DNA from: Candidatus Bathyarchaeota archaeon
GTDB lineage: Archaea; Thermoproteota; Bathyarchaeia; Bathyarchaeales; Bathycorpusculaceae
Direction of reading: 5' to 3'
NCBI GenBank assembly: GCA_026014585.1
Contig: JAOZIA010000013.1
Coordinates: forward strand, 1-64,000
Length of the DNA stretch: 64,000 nucleotides
Positions within the stretch are counted from its first letter, which is position 1; every line of letters starts with the position of its first letter. The translations under genes and the position numbers were made by a program. Positions 15,835-24,416 of the stretch are shown here, piece after piece. Under the pieces are notes generated by a model, which did no database searches, had not been told where the DNA came from, and saw only the letters and a list, made by a program, of their open reading frames with translations.

Positions 15835-16598
15835 TTTTTATCACTTTTACCGTTTTGTTTCCAATGAATCGGAACATCACTTTTCTTAACAATCACCACT
15901 GAGAAATAATCCTCAGAAATATCCCAGCCAGCTACATCGCCCAGTTTGCCCACGTATACTTTCTCATTTGGCAACGTACAGCGCTTTACCAATGCAACTG
16001 TTGAATCAGCATTAAAGCCTGAACGCAAAAGCAACGGAACAAACTCTTTAACACGAAAAGCACATTTCATGAAGACCAAGTTTTCTGCATGTTTAGCTGT
16101 GTCCTCAATAAGTGCGGGGTCAAGGTCTGTTGGCATAATCGTGACAACCTCGTCTTTTTCTGCCAATGGTAGATTGCTGCTTGCTGCTGCCGCTGTTACG
16201 GAGGTTACGCCTGGGATGATTTCCAGTTCAATTTCGGGGTACGTCTCTTTTAGGCACTCATACAGGTACAAAAAAGTGCTATACAGCATGGGGTCGCCAA
16301 GGGTGATGAATGCGACTGTGCCCTGTTTGGCTTTGGCTGCGACGGTTTGGGCGCTTTCCAACCAGAGTTTGCGGTTGTTAAGTTCATCTTTGGTCATGGG
16401 AAACACGAGCTCCACCACTTCTGCGGGTTTTGCTCGTTCGTCAAGAACCTGTTTAACTATGCCGAGCGCCATGCTGGGTTTGTTTGCGTGGGGTTTAGGA
16501 ATACAGATGACATCTGCGGTTTTGAGGGCTTTGGCTGCTTTTAGCGTTAATAGTTCGGGGTCGCCTGGTCCAACGCCGATTCCAATAAACTTTTTCAT
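15831..16598 (-). CDS. cbiL: cobalt-precorrin-2 C20-methyltransferase
   Basis: 255 residues. N-terminal SAM loop GIGVGPGDPELLTLKA, then VICIPKPHANKPSMAL, LGDPMLYSTFLYLYE and EIIPGVTSVTAAAASS, matching CbiL/CobI. It adds the C20 methyl group to cobalt-precorrin-2 made by the CbiX domain encoded upstream. ATGA overlap with cbiT. Confidence 0.95.
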   Translation of the reverse strand: MKKFIGIGVGPGDPELLTLKAAKALKTADVICIPKPHANKPSMALGIVKQVLDERAKPAEVVELVFPMTKDELNNRKLWLESAQTVAAKAKQGTVAFITLGDPMLYSTFLYLYECLKETYPEIELEIIPGVTSVTAAAASSNLPLAEKDEVVTIMPTDLDPALIEDTAKHAENLVFMKCAFRVKEFVPLLLRSGFNADSTVALVKRCTLPNEKVYVGKLGDVAGWDISEDYFSVVIVKKSDVPIHWKQNGKSDKK

Positions 16599-17203
16599 GT
16601 AGTTTCCCTCGTTGCTGAAACGATTGTTATTGGGTTTCTTGCCATCATCATAGTACCTGAGTCAACCTGTTTTCCTTTAGCTATCAAAACCTGTGCTACA
16701 TCAATGTCTTTGAAGCCTAACTTTTTGAGTTCAGCTATAGCGGTGCATGCGGTTTCCAGCAGAATCGCATTAACAACCACTCTACCTGAGGGTTTGAGTT
16801 TTTGCTTGCAAACGGTCAGAACTTCGTGTAGGTTTTTGCTTCCGCCCACAAGAACCGCATCAACCTGAGGCAGCTTTTCTAATGCTTCAGGAGCCTTGCC
16901 CTGAATTATGGAAACAACTTCTTGTACCTCAAATTTTTCGATGTTAGCTTTTGTTAATTTTGTTGCTTCTGGGTTTTCATCAATTGCGTAAATTTTTCCT
17001 GTTGGAGCAACTTGGAGCGCGGCTTCAACGGTTAATCCTCCCGTGCCACATCCCACATCAATCACGGTGCCGCCAGTGTTTAGGCGTGCTTTGCTTATGG
17101 TTATCACTCGGATTTCTTCTTTGGTTGGTCCAGGAACCAAATCATTTTGTATGAACAGTTCGTCTGGTATTCCTGAAGTCTTGTAAGTCCACGTTTTTAC
17201 CAT
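16595..17203 (-). CDS. cbiT: cobalt-precorrin-6B C15-methyltransferase (decarboxylating)
   Basis: 202 residues, a class I SAM methyltransferase: VIDVGCGTGGLTVEAA (motif I), IYAIDENPEA (motif II), VDAVLVGGSKNLHEV (motif IV). CbiT methylates C15 and decarboxylates the C12 acetate, with CbiE doing C5. The N-terminus SGIPDELF is typical. It follows cbiE by 20 nt. Confidence 0.93.
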   Translation of the reverse strand: MVKTWTYKTSGIPDELFIQNDLVPGPTKEEIRVITISKARLNTGGTVIDVGCGTGGLTVEAALQVAPTGKIYAIDENPEATKLTKANIEKFEVQEVVSIIQGKAPEALEKLPQVDAVLVGGSKNLHEVLTVCKQKLKPSGRVVVNAILLETACTAIAELKKLGFKDIDVAQVLIAKGKQVDSGTMMMARNPITIVSATRETT

Positions 17204-17223
17204 TGGTCTTTCCCTTTAGAGAT

Positions 17224-17880
17224 TTACTGTGAATTTTTGATTACCATAACACACAACGAGGCAACCTTTATGCCTGTAACCTCAGAAAGTGTGGTTTCTG
17301 TGATCTTCTCATTTTCTAAGGTTAGGTTTTCACACAAGAAAACCCGTGTTTTTCCATCTATTCTTCTGCGAATAAGGTAGCCTGTGATTTCGCTGGGCGG
17401 AAACGCTTTAGGGTCAGGCAAAACAAACACGTTTTTGCCTAAACGAACAATCTCGGCAAGTTCGCCTTTTTTTTCTTCGGTTGCGCCTTCATGGAAACTC
17501 AGCAGTCTTACGTTATCCCAAAGCATACCAAGCCGTGCTGCGCATACCTGCAGTGAACTGACTGCTGGAACCACATTAACCTCACTTGGAGAAAGCAGGT
17601 TACGTTCCAAAACCGAGCGTAATAATCCTGCGAATCCTGGGTCACCTGTTGATAGCAGCACAGTGTTCACGTTTTTTGCTGAGTCAACTGCAAGTTTTAG
17701 TGTTTCTTCAACGTTTTGGGCAGTTAAAACTTTAACTTCGCCTGAAATGTGCTCTTTAACTAAGTCTATGCTTCTTTGTGCGCCTATAACCAGTTGTGCT
17801 TGACTAACCACCAATTTTGCGGCTTCTGTTACGTAATCCGGGGAACCCGGTCCAACTCCAACTATGTTAAGTTTTGCCAA
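17224..17880 (-). CDS. cbiE: cobalt-precorrin-7 C5-methyltransferase
   Basis: 218 residues from TTG 17880: LNIVGVGPGSPDYVTEAA, VLLSTGDPGFAGLLR, VNVVPAVSSLQVCAARLGM, VRLLSFHEG. These are the marks of CbiE/CobL-N. The start codon lies inside cbiD (19-nt overlap), indicating translational coupling. CbiE and CbiT are separate here rather than fused as in CobL. Confidence 0.93.
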   Translation of the reverse strand: MAKLNIVGVGPGSPDYVTEAAKLVVSQAQLVIGAQRSIDLVKEHISGEVKVLTAQNVEETLKLAVDSAKNVNTVLLSTGDPGFAGLLRSVLERNLLSPSEVNVVPAVSSLQVCAARLGMLWDNVRLLSFHEGATEEKKGELAEIVRLGKNVFVLPDPKAFPPSEITGYLIRRRIDGKTRVFLCENLTLENEKITETTLSEVTGIKVASLCVMVIKNSQ

Positions 17881-18962
17881 GGTTTATTGCACCGTGCATT
17901 CTGGTCCATTCCAAGGACTTTTCCATCCATTGCTACAATAATCACGTTTATCTTGATTTTGTTTTCTAATCTGTCACTCACCCGCTGATGCACCCGATTG
18001 GCAATCCGCTCATAAGTCGGCTCCAACAGGTCAGCTTGCCGCAAAATCTCACTTGCCTCATCAGTAGTGTTAGCTGATAGCAACTCGTTTATGGTTTGGG
18101 TTGATGCGCCCACCGCGCCAGCATAAGAAGCGATAACTTCGTTGCGGGCATCCCCCATCTTATAATGTGTGTTAAAAATGTTAGCTGCTAATTTGACAAT
18201 TTTTCCAGAGTGCCCAAGCAGAATGATTTCTGGTACACCTTTCTCGACAGCTTTTTCAAGCATATAGCCGACAAAGTCGCCTGTTTGGACAATCGCGTCA
18301 CCTGGTGCTCCGAATTGTTCTTTTGCAATTCGTTCTCCGATGTTTCCGGGAACAACAAAAATGCGTTTGTAACCTTTGGCTAAGGCAACATCAATTTGAG
18401 GAACCAATGAGCGTCTGCATGCATCTGAAGAGAGCGGTTTAACCACGCCTGTTGTACCCAAAATGGAAACGCCGCCTTCAACGCCTAGCTTTGCATTCAT
18501 GGTTTTCTTGGCAACCAATACGCCCTCTGGCGCGCTGATGATTACTTCAACGCCTACTCCTTGAGGTAAAACTTCTTTGACTGCCTCAGTTATCATGCTT
18601 CTTGGCACAGGATTGATTGCTCCCTCACCAACTGGAACCTGCAGACCCGGCTTAGTGACTTTTCCAACACCTACGCCGCTTTTGATTGTCACTTGCCCGT
18701 CACCGGTTAACTTCACTGTGGCGGTTATATCCATCTTATCGGTGACATCAACATCTTCACCTGCATCCTTAACCACAACTGCTTCTGCCATGCCTTCACC
18801 GAGTTTTCGGCTGGATTTTATAGGAACCTCAAAACGCAAACCAATCGGCGTGGGAATAACAACCCGCTCAACAGGCGCATTTAAGGCGGCTATTGTTGCT
18901 GCTTTTGCTGCGGCTGCTGCGGTTGCTCCTGTGGTTATGCCGTATTTGAGGAACCTAGCCAT
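17862..18962 (-). CDS. cbiD: cobalt-precorrin-5B C1-methyltransferase
   Basis: 366 residues. N-terminus YGITTGATAAAAAKAAT, then VGVGKVTKPGLQVPVGEGAIN and ISILGTTGVVKPLS-like segment (VSILGTTGVVKPL), VVPGNIGERIAKEQFG, LLGHSGKIVKLAANIFNTH. This is unmistakable CbiD, found only in the oxygen-independent route. It sits 2 nt after cbiXC. Confidence 0.96.
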   Translation of the reverse strand: MARFLKYGITTGATAAAAAKAATIAALNAPVERVVIPTPIGLRFEVPIKSSRKLGEGMAEAVVVKDAGEDVDVTDKMDITATVKLTGDGQVTIKSGVGVGKVTKPGLQVPVGEGAINPVPRSMITEAVKEVLPQGVGVEVIISAPEGVLVAKKTMNAKLGVEGGVSILGTTGVVKPLSSDACRRSLVPQIDVALAKGYKRIFVVPGNIGERIAKEQFGAPGDAIVQTGDFVGYMLEKAVEKGVPEIILLGHSGKIVKLAANIFNTHYKMGDARNEVIASYAGAVGASTQTINELLSANTTDEASEILRQADLLEPTYERIANRVHQRVSDRLENKIKINVIIVAMDGKVLGMDQNARCNKPWQNLT

Positions 18963-18964
18963 TC

Positions 18965-20011
18965 CTAATTTTCCTCTGCCATACCCAAAAGCGCGTTGAA
19001 AATGGCTACGGCGATTGTGCTTCCGCCCTTGCGTCCTTTGATGATGATGTATGGAACTGGGAGTTTTGCGATGGCTTCTTTGGATTCTGCTGCTCCGACA
19101 TAGCCAACCTCTGTTGCAACAATTAAGGCGGGTTTAGCTTTGCCTGCCTCAACAAGTTGTGCTAGTTCAAATGCTGCTGTTGGAGCGTTTCCTATAAGAA
19201 AAATTGCGCCATCAGCACCATCTTCGACTGCTAATCGTGAAGCTGCAGTGGAGCGTGTTATACCTTCTTCGTTTGCCATTTTTATGGCTTGCTTATCTTC
19301 AACGTATGTGAGGATTTTTATGCCAAACTTTTCCAGACGTGTTTCGTTGATGCCTGCCTTAATCATTTTTACATCAGTGATTACTTTGGCTCCTGCTTTA
19401 ATAGCGGCAACACCTGACTCAACGGCTGTGTCGCTGATTTCCAGTAGTTTAGCAAATTCGGGGTCAGCTGTAGTGTGAACGACCCGTTCAATGATTGAGG
19501 CATGCGTGTTTGGTGCTTTTTTGAGTTCATCTTGGATTTCTGGGCGGATTAACGTCATGCTTTTGTCAAAAATTTGTTTTCCAGCAAAAGGCGTAACAAT
19601 TGGTTCATCGGTTATTTTTTGTCCAAGAGCTTTTAGAGCTTTTTCTTCTAAAATAACGGCTATGCGTTGGTCTGCACCGATTGGTTCGCCATAGTATGTT
19701 TTAATTCCTTTGGCTGAAAGCTGCGATTGCTTATCTTTTACTTCGATGAGTTCAGGGATTTCTTGGGTTGTATGTACGCCTTGTGCGATAAAGGCAGGAA
19801 CCAAAACGATTTTGTTTACGCCTTTTTGGACTACAGTGTCTATTGCTTCAGAGATTGTGGGTGTGTTGCGCACCATAAAAGAGATTTCAACGATGCTGAA
19901 ACTGGAGTTTTTGCGCATGTTTTCGGCTAGTTTTTCAAGGTTTTCTCTGTTATGGGGCAGTTTGCTTCCATGCCCAATGAGGATTAATCCTACTTTATCT
20001 TGTTTTGTCAT
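18965..20011 (-). CDS. cbiXC: CbiX-CbiC fusion: sirohydrochlorin cobaltochelatase / cobalt-precorrin-8 methylmutase
   Basis: 348 residues from ATG 20011, which is preceded by ggagag and lies within the end of hemA. Residues 1 to about 130 are a short archaeal-type CbiX with the two metal-inserting histidines His14 (LIGHGSKLPHN) and His80 (FIAQGVHTTQEIPE). Residues from about 150 are a complete CbiC/CobH with the catalytic His179 (ERVVHTTADPEF), then KAGAKVITDVKMIKAGI, IFLIGNAPTAAFEL and IVATEVGYVGAAESKE. One chain therefore carries the first (cobalt insertion) and near-last (C11 to C12 methyl shift) steps of the corrin ring pathway. A longer frame to 20092 is not needed. Confidence 0.92.
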   Translation of the reverse strand: MTKQDKVGLILIGHGSKLPHNRENLEKLAENMRKNSSFSIVEISFMVRNTPTISEAIDTVVQKGVNKIVLVPAFIAQGVHTTQEIPELIEVKDKQSQLSAKGIKTYYGEPIGADQRIAVILEEKALKALGQKITDEPIVTPFAGKQIFDKSMTLIRPEIQDELKKAPNTHASIIERVVHTTADPEFAKLLEISDTAVESGVAAIKAGAKVITDVKMIKAGINETRLEKFGIKILTYVEDKQAIKMANEEGITRSTAASRLAVEDGADGAIFLIGNAPTAAFELAQLVEAGKAKPALIVATEVGYVGAAESKEAIAKLPVPYIIIKGRKGGSTIAVAIFNALLGMAEEN

Positions 20012-21302
20012 CAACTGATTTCTCTCCATTTTTACCAAACAATTTAACTGCTGTTTCGATGAGTTGTTGGTCACCGTTAACTGCTGCTGCACGCAAATTT
20101 TCCACTATAGGAACAAAGGTTTGCTTGAGCAGTATACTGGTTAAATCCTCAAGCACTTTACGCTCTTTTTCATTCACTTCTCCCAGTATGCTTAGGGCTT
20201 TGGCGAGCGCTTTTTGCCTGACTTCTTCGGTGTGTGAAAGTAAATCTGAAATAATCAGCCTCACTGACTGGCTTTTCACGTCACAGGTTAACTCGTCAAG
20301 TTCTTCTTGAATGATTGATTCAGCGGTCTCTGTGCACTTTTGTCTTTCCAGCTTATTTTTGTCAGTGATTACCTGTAAATCATCAATGTTGTAGAGTTTA
20401 ATACCTGAAATTTCTGTAACTGCTTTTTCCACGTTTCGGGGATTAGAAATATCTACTATGACTAAGTCGTTTTTGTTTGTGCGTTTGGTTTTCAGTTTAG
20501 AAATAATTTCTTTAGTTAACAGGTAATGCGGTGCCCCAGTTGAACAAATAACCACGTCAGCATCAACCAAAACATTCTCCAACTGGTCAAACTTTACTGC
20601 TTGCCCCGAAAGCTCCTCTGCCAGCCTTACTGCGCGATCATGTGTTCGGTTTGCAATAAAAATGGGACTCAGACAACGCCTCGCCAATGCTTTTGCAACT
20701 AGTGTACCTATTTCTCCAGCACCCATAACTAGGATTTTCTTGTCTTCTAGGCTTCCTGTTATGGTTGCTGCCAGTTCAACTGCTGCTGAACCAATTGAAA
20801 CAGCGCCTTTGTTTATGCCTGTTTCTTTTCTCACGCGGTTACCCACTTTTATTGCCCTGTTAAACATCAGATTTAAGATTGGCCCGGCGGTTTTAGCTTT
20901 TTCCGCTTCTAAATATGCATCCCAAACTTGATTTAAAACTTGATCTTCGCCGATAACCATTGATTCTAAACCAGAGGCAACCCGCAATAAATGACCCAGC
21001 GCTTCTTGATCCGATGAAGTTTCAATCGCGCCTATAGCTTCCTGCGAGCATGACCCAGCACGGTTAGCTAAATAGGTCTTTGCCAAAACCAGAGCATCAA
21101 AGCCATCTTCACAAACCAGATAAAGTTCAATGCGGTTGCAAGTCTGCAAAATCAGTGCTTCTTCAAGACTGCTAAATAAATTGAGTTCTTTGAGAGCGGA
21201 TTCTTTGTCTTTGAATGCCACAGCTTCCATTAACGGCACATGCGCCGTTTTGTGTGTTATTCTGACGTTGATTATGTGGTCAGTCTTCGCTGAGGCATTC
21301 AT
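19995..21302 (-). CDS. hemA: glutamyl-tRNA reductase
   Basis: 435 residues from ATG 21302. Catalytic Cys55 lies in ILQTCNRIELYL; other marks are LLRVASGLESMVIGEDQVL, NRAIKVGNRVRKETGINKGAVSIGSAAVEL, the NADPH-binding VMGAGEIGTLVAKAL and VVICSTGAPHYL. It reduces Glu-tRNA to glutamate semialdehyde, the entry step for all tetrapyrroles. ATG 21317 is an alternative start, but a TATA box centred about 26 nt from 21302 makes the latter the likely leaderless start. First gene of the leftward run; partner hemL is in the rightward run. Confidence 0.95.
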   Translation of the reverse strand: MNASAKTDHIINVRITHKTAHVPLMEAVAFKDKESALKELNLFSSLEEALILQTCNRIELYLVCEDGFDALVLAKTYLANRAGSCSQEAIGAIETSSDQEALGHLLRVASGLESMVIGEDQVLNQVWDAYLEAEKAKTAGPILNLMFNRAIKVGNRVRKETGINKGAVSIGSAAVELAATITGSLEDKKILVMGAGEIGTLVAKALARRCLSPIFIANRTHDRAVRLAEELSGQAVKFDQLENVLVDADVVICSTGAPHYLLTKEIISKLKTKRTNKNDLVIVDISNPRNVEKAVTEISGIKLYNIDDLQVITDKNKLERQKCTETAESIIQEELDELTCDVKSQSVRLIISDLLSHTEEVRQKALAKALSILGEVNEKERKVLEDLTSILLKQTFVPIVENLRAAAVNGDQQLIETAVKLFGKNGEKSVDDKTR

Positions 21303-21321
21303 GGTTGGATAAACCATCCCG

Positions 21322-21334
21322 CTTAAATATAAGG
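21322..21334 (-). promoter_or_regulatory. TATA box for hemA-cbi operon
   Basis: Minus-strand ccttatatttaag. Its centre is about 26 nt upstream of ATG 21302, the standard archaeal distance to a transcription start, so the mRNA would begin at the start codon. Confidence 0.55.
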
Positions 21335-21359
21335 CTTCTGTAAATAAAGGCGGAGGACG

Positions 21360-21439
21360 CTTGGTGGGCGGTAAAAGCTACGACAGCAATCACGCTTTAT
21401 TCCAACTGGGTGAAAAAATTCAAAAATCCGCTCACCAAG
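21360..21439. repeat. 12-bp inverted repeat in hemA/sirC divergent region
   Basis: CTTGGTGGGCGG (21360-21371) and CCGCTCACCAAG (21428-21439) pair with a single mismatch and 56 bases between. The arms bracket almost all of the 26-codon ORF at 21364-21444, so they may be an RNA fold or paired operators for the two divergent tetrapyrrole operons. Confidence 0.5.
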
Positions 21440-21444
21440 TATAA
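21364..21444 (+). CDS. possible 26-residue leader protein upstream of sirC
   Basis: GTG start 7 nt after a clean GGAGG (21352-21356); the frame encodes a short glycine/lysine/aspartate start (GGKSYDSN) then a helix-like segment (HALFQLGEKIQKSAHQV) and a TAA. The next gene starts 36 nt later. Good ribosome site and an amphipathic pattern argue for translation, but the sequence is too short to be sure. No homologue recognised. Confidence 0.4.
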   Translation: MGGKSYDSNHALFQLGEKIQKSAHQV

Positions 21445-21480
21445 CTATAACCCAATTACATTTAATGGACGCTGGCAAAC

Positions 21481-22155
21481 TTGCTAATTGACCTAAAATT
21501 GAATGACAAAACCGTTTTCGTAATCGGTGCAGGTGCAGAAGCCCACCGAAAACTCCTCAACTTTTCGGGTTCAGGAGCAAAAATCTGGGTCATAAGCAAA
21601 ACCTTCTCCAATGCCATTCAAGAACTAAGTCAAGAAAAAACGTTAAGCCTGCTTCAAACCGAAATCCACGATGCCCAATCCTTCTTTGACAGCCTCAACC
21701 CAAAACCCGATATCTTGCTAGCTGTAACTGATAATTCCGCACTTAACCGTGAACTGGTAACGGTTGCTAAAGCCGCAGGATGCATAGTATACTGCGTGGA
21801 TAGCCCTGATTTATCAGATTTTATTTTTCCTGCGGTTGCGCGGTTGGGTGAGGTGAAGGTTGCGGTTTCAACTTCAGGTCAAAGCCCTGCGATGGCAAGG
21901 GAACTTAGGCAACGCATTGAACGGTTAATCACACCAGAGGATTTGCTGGAAATAGAGCTACAAAAGGATATGCGTAAGGTTGTTAAGGAAAAAATTCCAA
22001 GTCAAAAAGACAGAAGCCAGATTCTTCACGAAATCCTAAATAACCCAGACATTAAAAAACTCATAAAAGAAAACAAACTCAAAGAGGCAAAAGAAATCGC
22101 CCTTAACCATTTAGAAAAACAAGTTACCAATAATCATGAGGAGACCAAAAAATGA
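21481..22155 (+). CDS. sirC: precorrin-2 dehydrogenase (siroheme synthase N-domain type)
   Basis: 224 residues. NAD-binding start KTVFVIGAGAEAHRKLLNF, then LLAVTDNSALNRELV, CVDSPDLSDFIFPAVARLGEVKVAVSTSGQSPAMAREL, the pattern of CysG-N/Met8p/SirC. It oxidises precorrin-2 to sirohydrochlorin, the substrate of the CbiX domain encoded on the other side of the divergent promoter. The start is TTG 21481, with an in-frame stop 18 nt upstream leaving no better choice. Four-base overlap (ATGA) with hemB. Confidence 0.88.
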   Translation: MLIDLKLNDKTVFVIGAGAEAHRKLLNFSGSGAKIWVISKTFSNAIQELSQEKTLSLLQTEIHDAQSFFDSLNPKPDILLAVTDNSALNRELVTVAKAAGCIVYCVDSPDLSDFIFPAVARLGEVKVAVSTSGQSPAMARELRQRIERLITPEDLLEIELQKDMRKVVKEKIPSQKDRSQILHEILNNPDIKKLIKENKLKEAKEIALNHLEKQVTNNHEETKK

Positions 22156-23132
22156 GTTTTCCAACCGTACGAATGAGAAGACTACGCAAAACCGCTGCGA
22201 TGCGGCAAATGCTCAATCAAGTCCACATCCAACCCAGCAACCTAATCTACCCAATCTTCGTGGATGAAACCATCAAAAAACCCGCAGCAATCACCTCCAT
22301 GCCAGGCTACAGCCGCCTGCCACTGGGGCAAGTAGCAGCAGAAGCTAAACAGGCACAAGATTTGGGTGTTAAAAGCGTGATTTTGTTTGGTGTTCCCACC
22401 AAAAAAGATGAGCAAGGCACCAGCGCTTACGCTAAAAATGGTGTAATCCAAAAAGCCACACGTGAAATCAAAAAGGAACTTGGCGACGCAATGGTAGTTG
22501 TGGGTGACGTGTGTCTGTGTGAGTACATGAGCCATGGTCACTGTGGCATAATCGAAGATGACCAAGTTCTAAATGACCAGACCTTGGATGTTTTAGGCAA
22601 GGTTGCCGTGAGCCAAGCTGAGGCAGGAGCAGATATTGTGGCACCTTCCGCAATGATGGACGGACAAGTCGGCGCAATCCGCGAAGCCTTAGATGATGCA
22701 GGATTTGAAATGACCCCCATTATGGCTTACTCCGCCAAGTACGCCTCAGGTTTTTATGGTCCCTTCCGTGAAGCCGCTGAGTCCACGCCAAAATTTGGTG
22801 ACAGACGTAGCTACCAAATGAGCCAAAGCAACATCGCAGAAGCTCTGCGGGAAATCGAACTCGACATTGCAGAGGGCGCAGACATGGTCATGGTTAAACC
22901 CGCCCTTGCATACCTAGACATTATCGCCTTGGCAAAAGCCAGCTTCAACGTACCAATCGTTGCCTTCAACGTGAGCGGCGAATACTCCATGGTAAAAGCC
23001 GCAGCACTCAACGGATGGATAGACGAAAAAACCGTCGTTAACGAAGTCGTAACCAGCATCAAACGAGCAGGAGCCGACCTCATAATTACCTATCATGCTA
23101 AAGATGTGAAATCATGGTTGAATCAGCAATAA
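22152..23132 (+). CDS. hemB: porphobilinogen synthase (delta-aminolevulinate dehydratase)
   Basis: 326 residues. Zinc-type active site VCLCEYMSHGHCG (three cysteines), Schiff-base lysines in PIMAYSAKYASGFYGPFR and DMVMVKPALAYLD. Condenses two aminolevulinate molecules. Start ATG overlaps the sirC stop; its end overlaps hemL by 19 nt. Confidence 0.97.
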   Translation: MSFPTVRMRRLRKTAAMRQMLNQVHIQPSNLIYPIFVDETIKKPAAITSMPGYSRLPLGQVAAEAKQAQDLGVKSVILFGVPTKKDEQGTSAYAKNGVIQKATREIKKELGDAMVVVGDVCLCEYMSHGHCGIIEDDQVLNDQTLDVLGKVAVSQAEAGADIVAPSAMMDGQVGAIREALDDAGFEMTPIMAYSAKYASGFYGPFREAAESTPKFGDRRSYQMSQSNIAEALREIELDIAEGADMVMVKPALAYLDIIALAKASFNVPIVAFNVSGEYSMVKAAALNGWIDEKTVVNEVVTSIKRAGADLIITYHAKDVKSWLNQQ

Positions 23133-24415
23133 GCAAATCAGCCGCGCTCTTTGAACGAGCCAAAAAGGTTTTGCCTGGCGGCGTAAACAGTCCCGTTCGA
23201 GCTTTTGACCCATATCCCTTCTTTGTAAAATGCGCTAACGGCTCCAAACTGGTCAGCGAAGATAACCAATCCTATGTGGATTACTGCATGTCTTATGGCG
23301 CGTTGCTCTTTGGGCACGCATATCCCGAAATAATGGATGAAGTAAAAAGCCAGCTCTCAAACGGGACACTTTATGGTGCACCCACTAAAAGAGAAGTTGA
23401 GCTTGCTGAGTTAATCCAAAACGCTTCACCCTGCATGGACATGCTACGGCTGGTCAACTCAGGCACAGAAGCCACAATGCACGCCATCCGCGCCGCAAGA
23501 GGCTACACGGGACGCAAAAAAATCATCAAATTCGAAGGAGGCTTCCATGGCTCCCATGACAACGTGCTAGTCAAAGCAGGTTCAGGAGCATCAACGTTTG
23601 GCACACCCACCTCACTTGGTGTCCCCCAAGAAACCACACAAAACACCATTGTGCTATCCTACAATGACATCGAATCCTTAGAAAATGTGCTGCAAAAGGA
23701 AGGCAACGACATCGCCGCAGTCATTATCGAGCCTGTAATGGCAAATGTCGGATTGATTTTGCCAAAAAAAGATTACCTGCAAAAACTGCGTAAACTAACC
23801 AGTCAGTATGGTGTCGTGTTGGTTTTTGATGAAATCATCATGGGATTCCGCTTGGCACTGGGTGGCGCTCAGGAATATTTCAACATTACCCCTGACATGG
23901 CAACGCTGGGAAAAGTTCTCGGCGGCGGTTTTCCCTTGGCGGCGTTTGGCGGTAAAAAAGAAATTATGCAAAACATTTCCCCTGTTGGCAAGGTGTATCA
24001 GGCGGGAACATTTAGCGGCAACCCTGTTTCAGCAACTGCAAGTTTTACTGCACTAAGCATTTTGAGCCAAAAGAAAAACCAGATTTACCCCACACTCGAA
24101 AAGAACTGCACCCAACTGGCAAAGGCTTTGTCAGATTTAGCCCAAAACTACAAAGTACCCGCGCAAGTCTACAACATTGCCTCACTATACCAAATATTCT
24201 TCACTAATACGCCAATCACAGATTATGGCTGCGCTAAACAGTCCAACATTAACATGTTTAATGCGTACTTCCACGAACTCCTAAAACAAGGAGTCTTCAT
24301 TCCACCAGCACAGTTTGAAACCTGCTTCCTCTCAACCGCACACACCGAAGAAGACCTGAAATTTACAATTAATGCTTTTGACAATGCACTAAAAGCTGCA
24401 AAAGGAGCAAATTAG
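23114..24415 (+). CDS. hemL: glutamate-1-semialdehyde 2,1-aminomutase
   Basis: 433 residues. PLP-dependent class III fold: LPGGVNSPVRAF, LRLVNSGTEATMHAIRAARGYTG (shown in part as NSGTEATMHAIRAARG), KFEGGFHGSHD, VVLVFDEIIMGFR, and the PLP lysine in TLGKVLGGGFPLAAFGG. It makes aminolevulinate from the HemA product. Starts inside hemB and ends 1 nt before hemC. Confidence 0.97.
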   Translation: MVESAISKSAALFERAKKVLPGGVNSPVRAFDPYPFFVKCANGSKLVSEDNQSYVDYCMSYGALLFGHAYPEIMDEVKSQLSNGTLYGAPTKREVELAELIQNASPCMDMLRLVNSGTEATMHAIRAARGYTGRKKIIKFEGGFHGSHDNVLVKAGSGASTFGTPTSLGVPQETTQNTIVLSYNDIESLENVLQKEGNDIAAVIIEPVMANVGLILPKKDYLQKLRKLTSQYGVVLVFDEIIMGFRLALGGAQEYFNITPDMATLGKVLGGGFPLAAFGGKKEIMQNISPVGKVYQAGTFSGNPVSATASFTALSILSQKKNQIYPTLEKNCTQLAKALSDLAQNYKVPAQVYNIASLYQIFFTNTPITDYGCAKQSNINMFNAYFHELLKQGVFIPPAQFETCFLSTAHTEEDLKFTINAFDNALKAAKGAN

Positions 24416-24416
24416 G

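Noticed and set aside
18965-20092. Longer start of cbiXC at 20092
   Set aside because: The added residues lie inside hemA, are low in similarity to CbiX, and a ribosome site points to ATG 20011.
21335-21480. Cobalamin riboswitch in the hemA/sirC divergent region
   Set aside because: No B12-box-like sequence or multi-stem layout was found; only one long-range pair of arms is visible.
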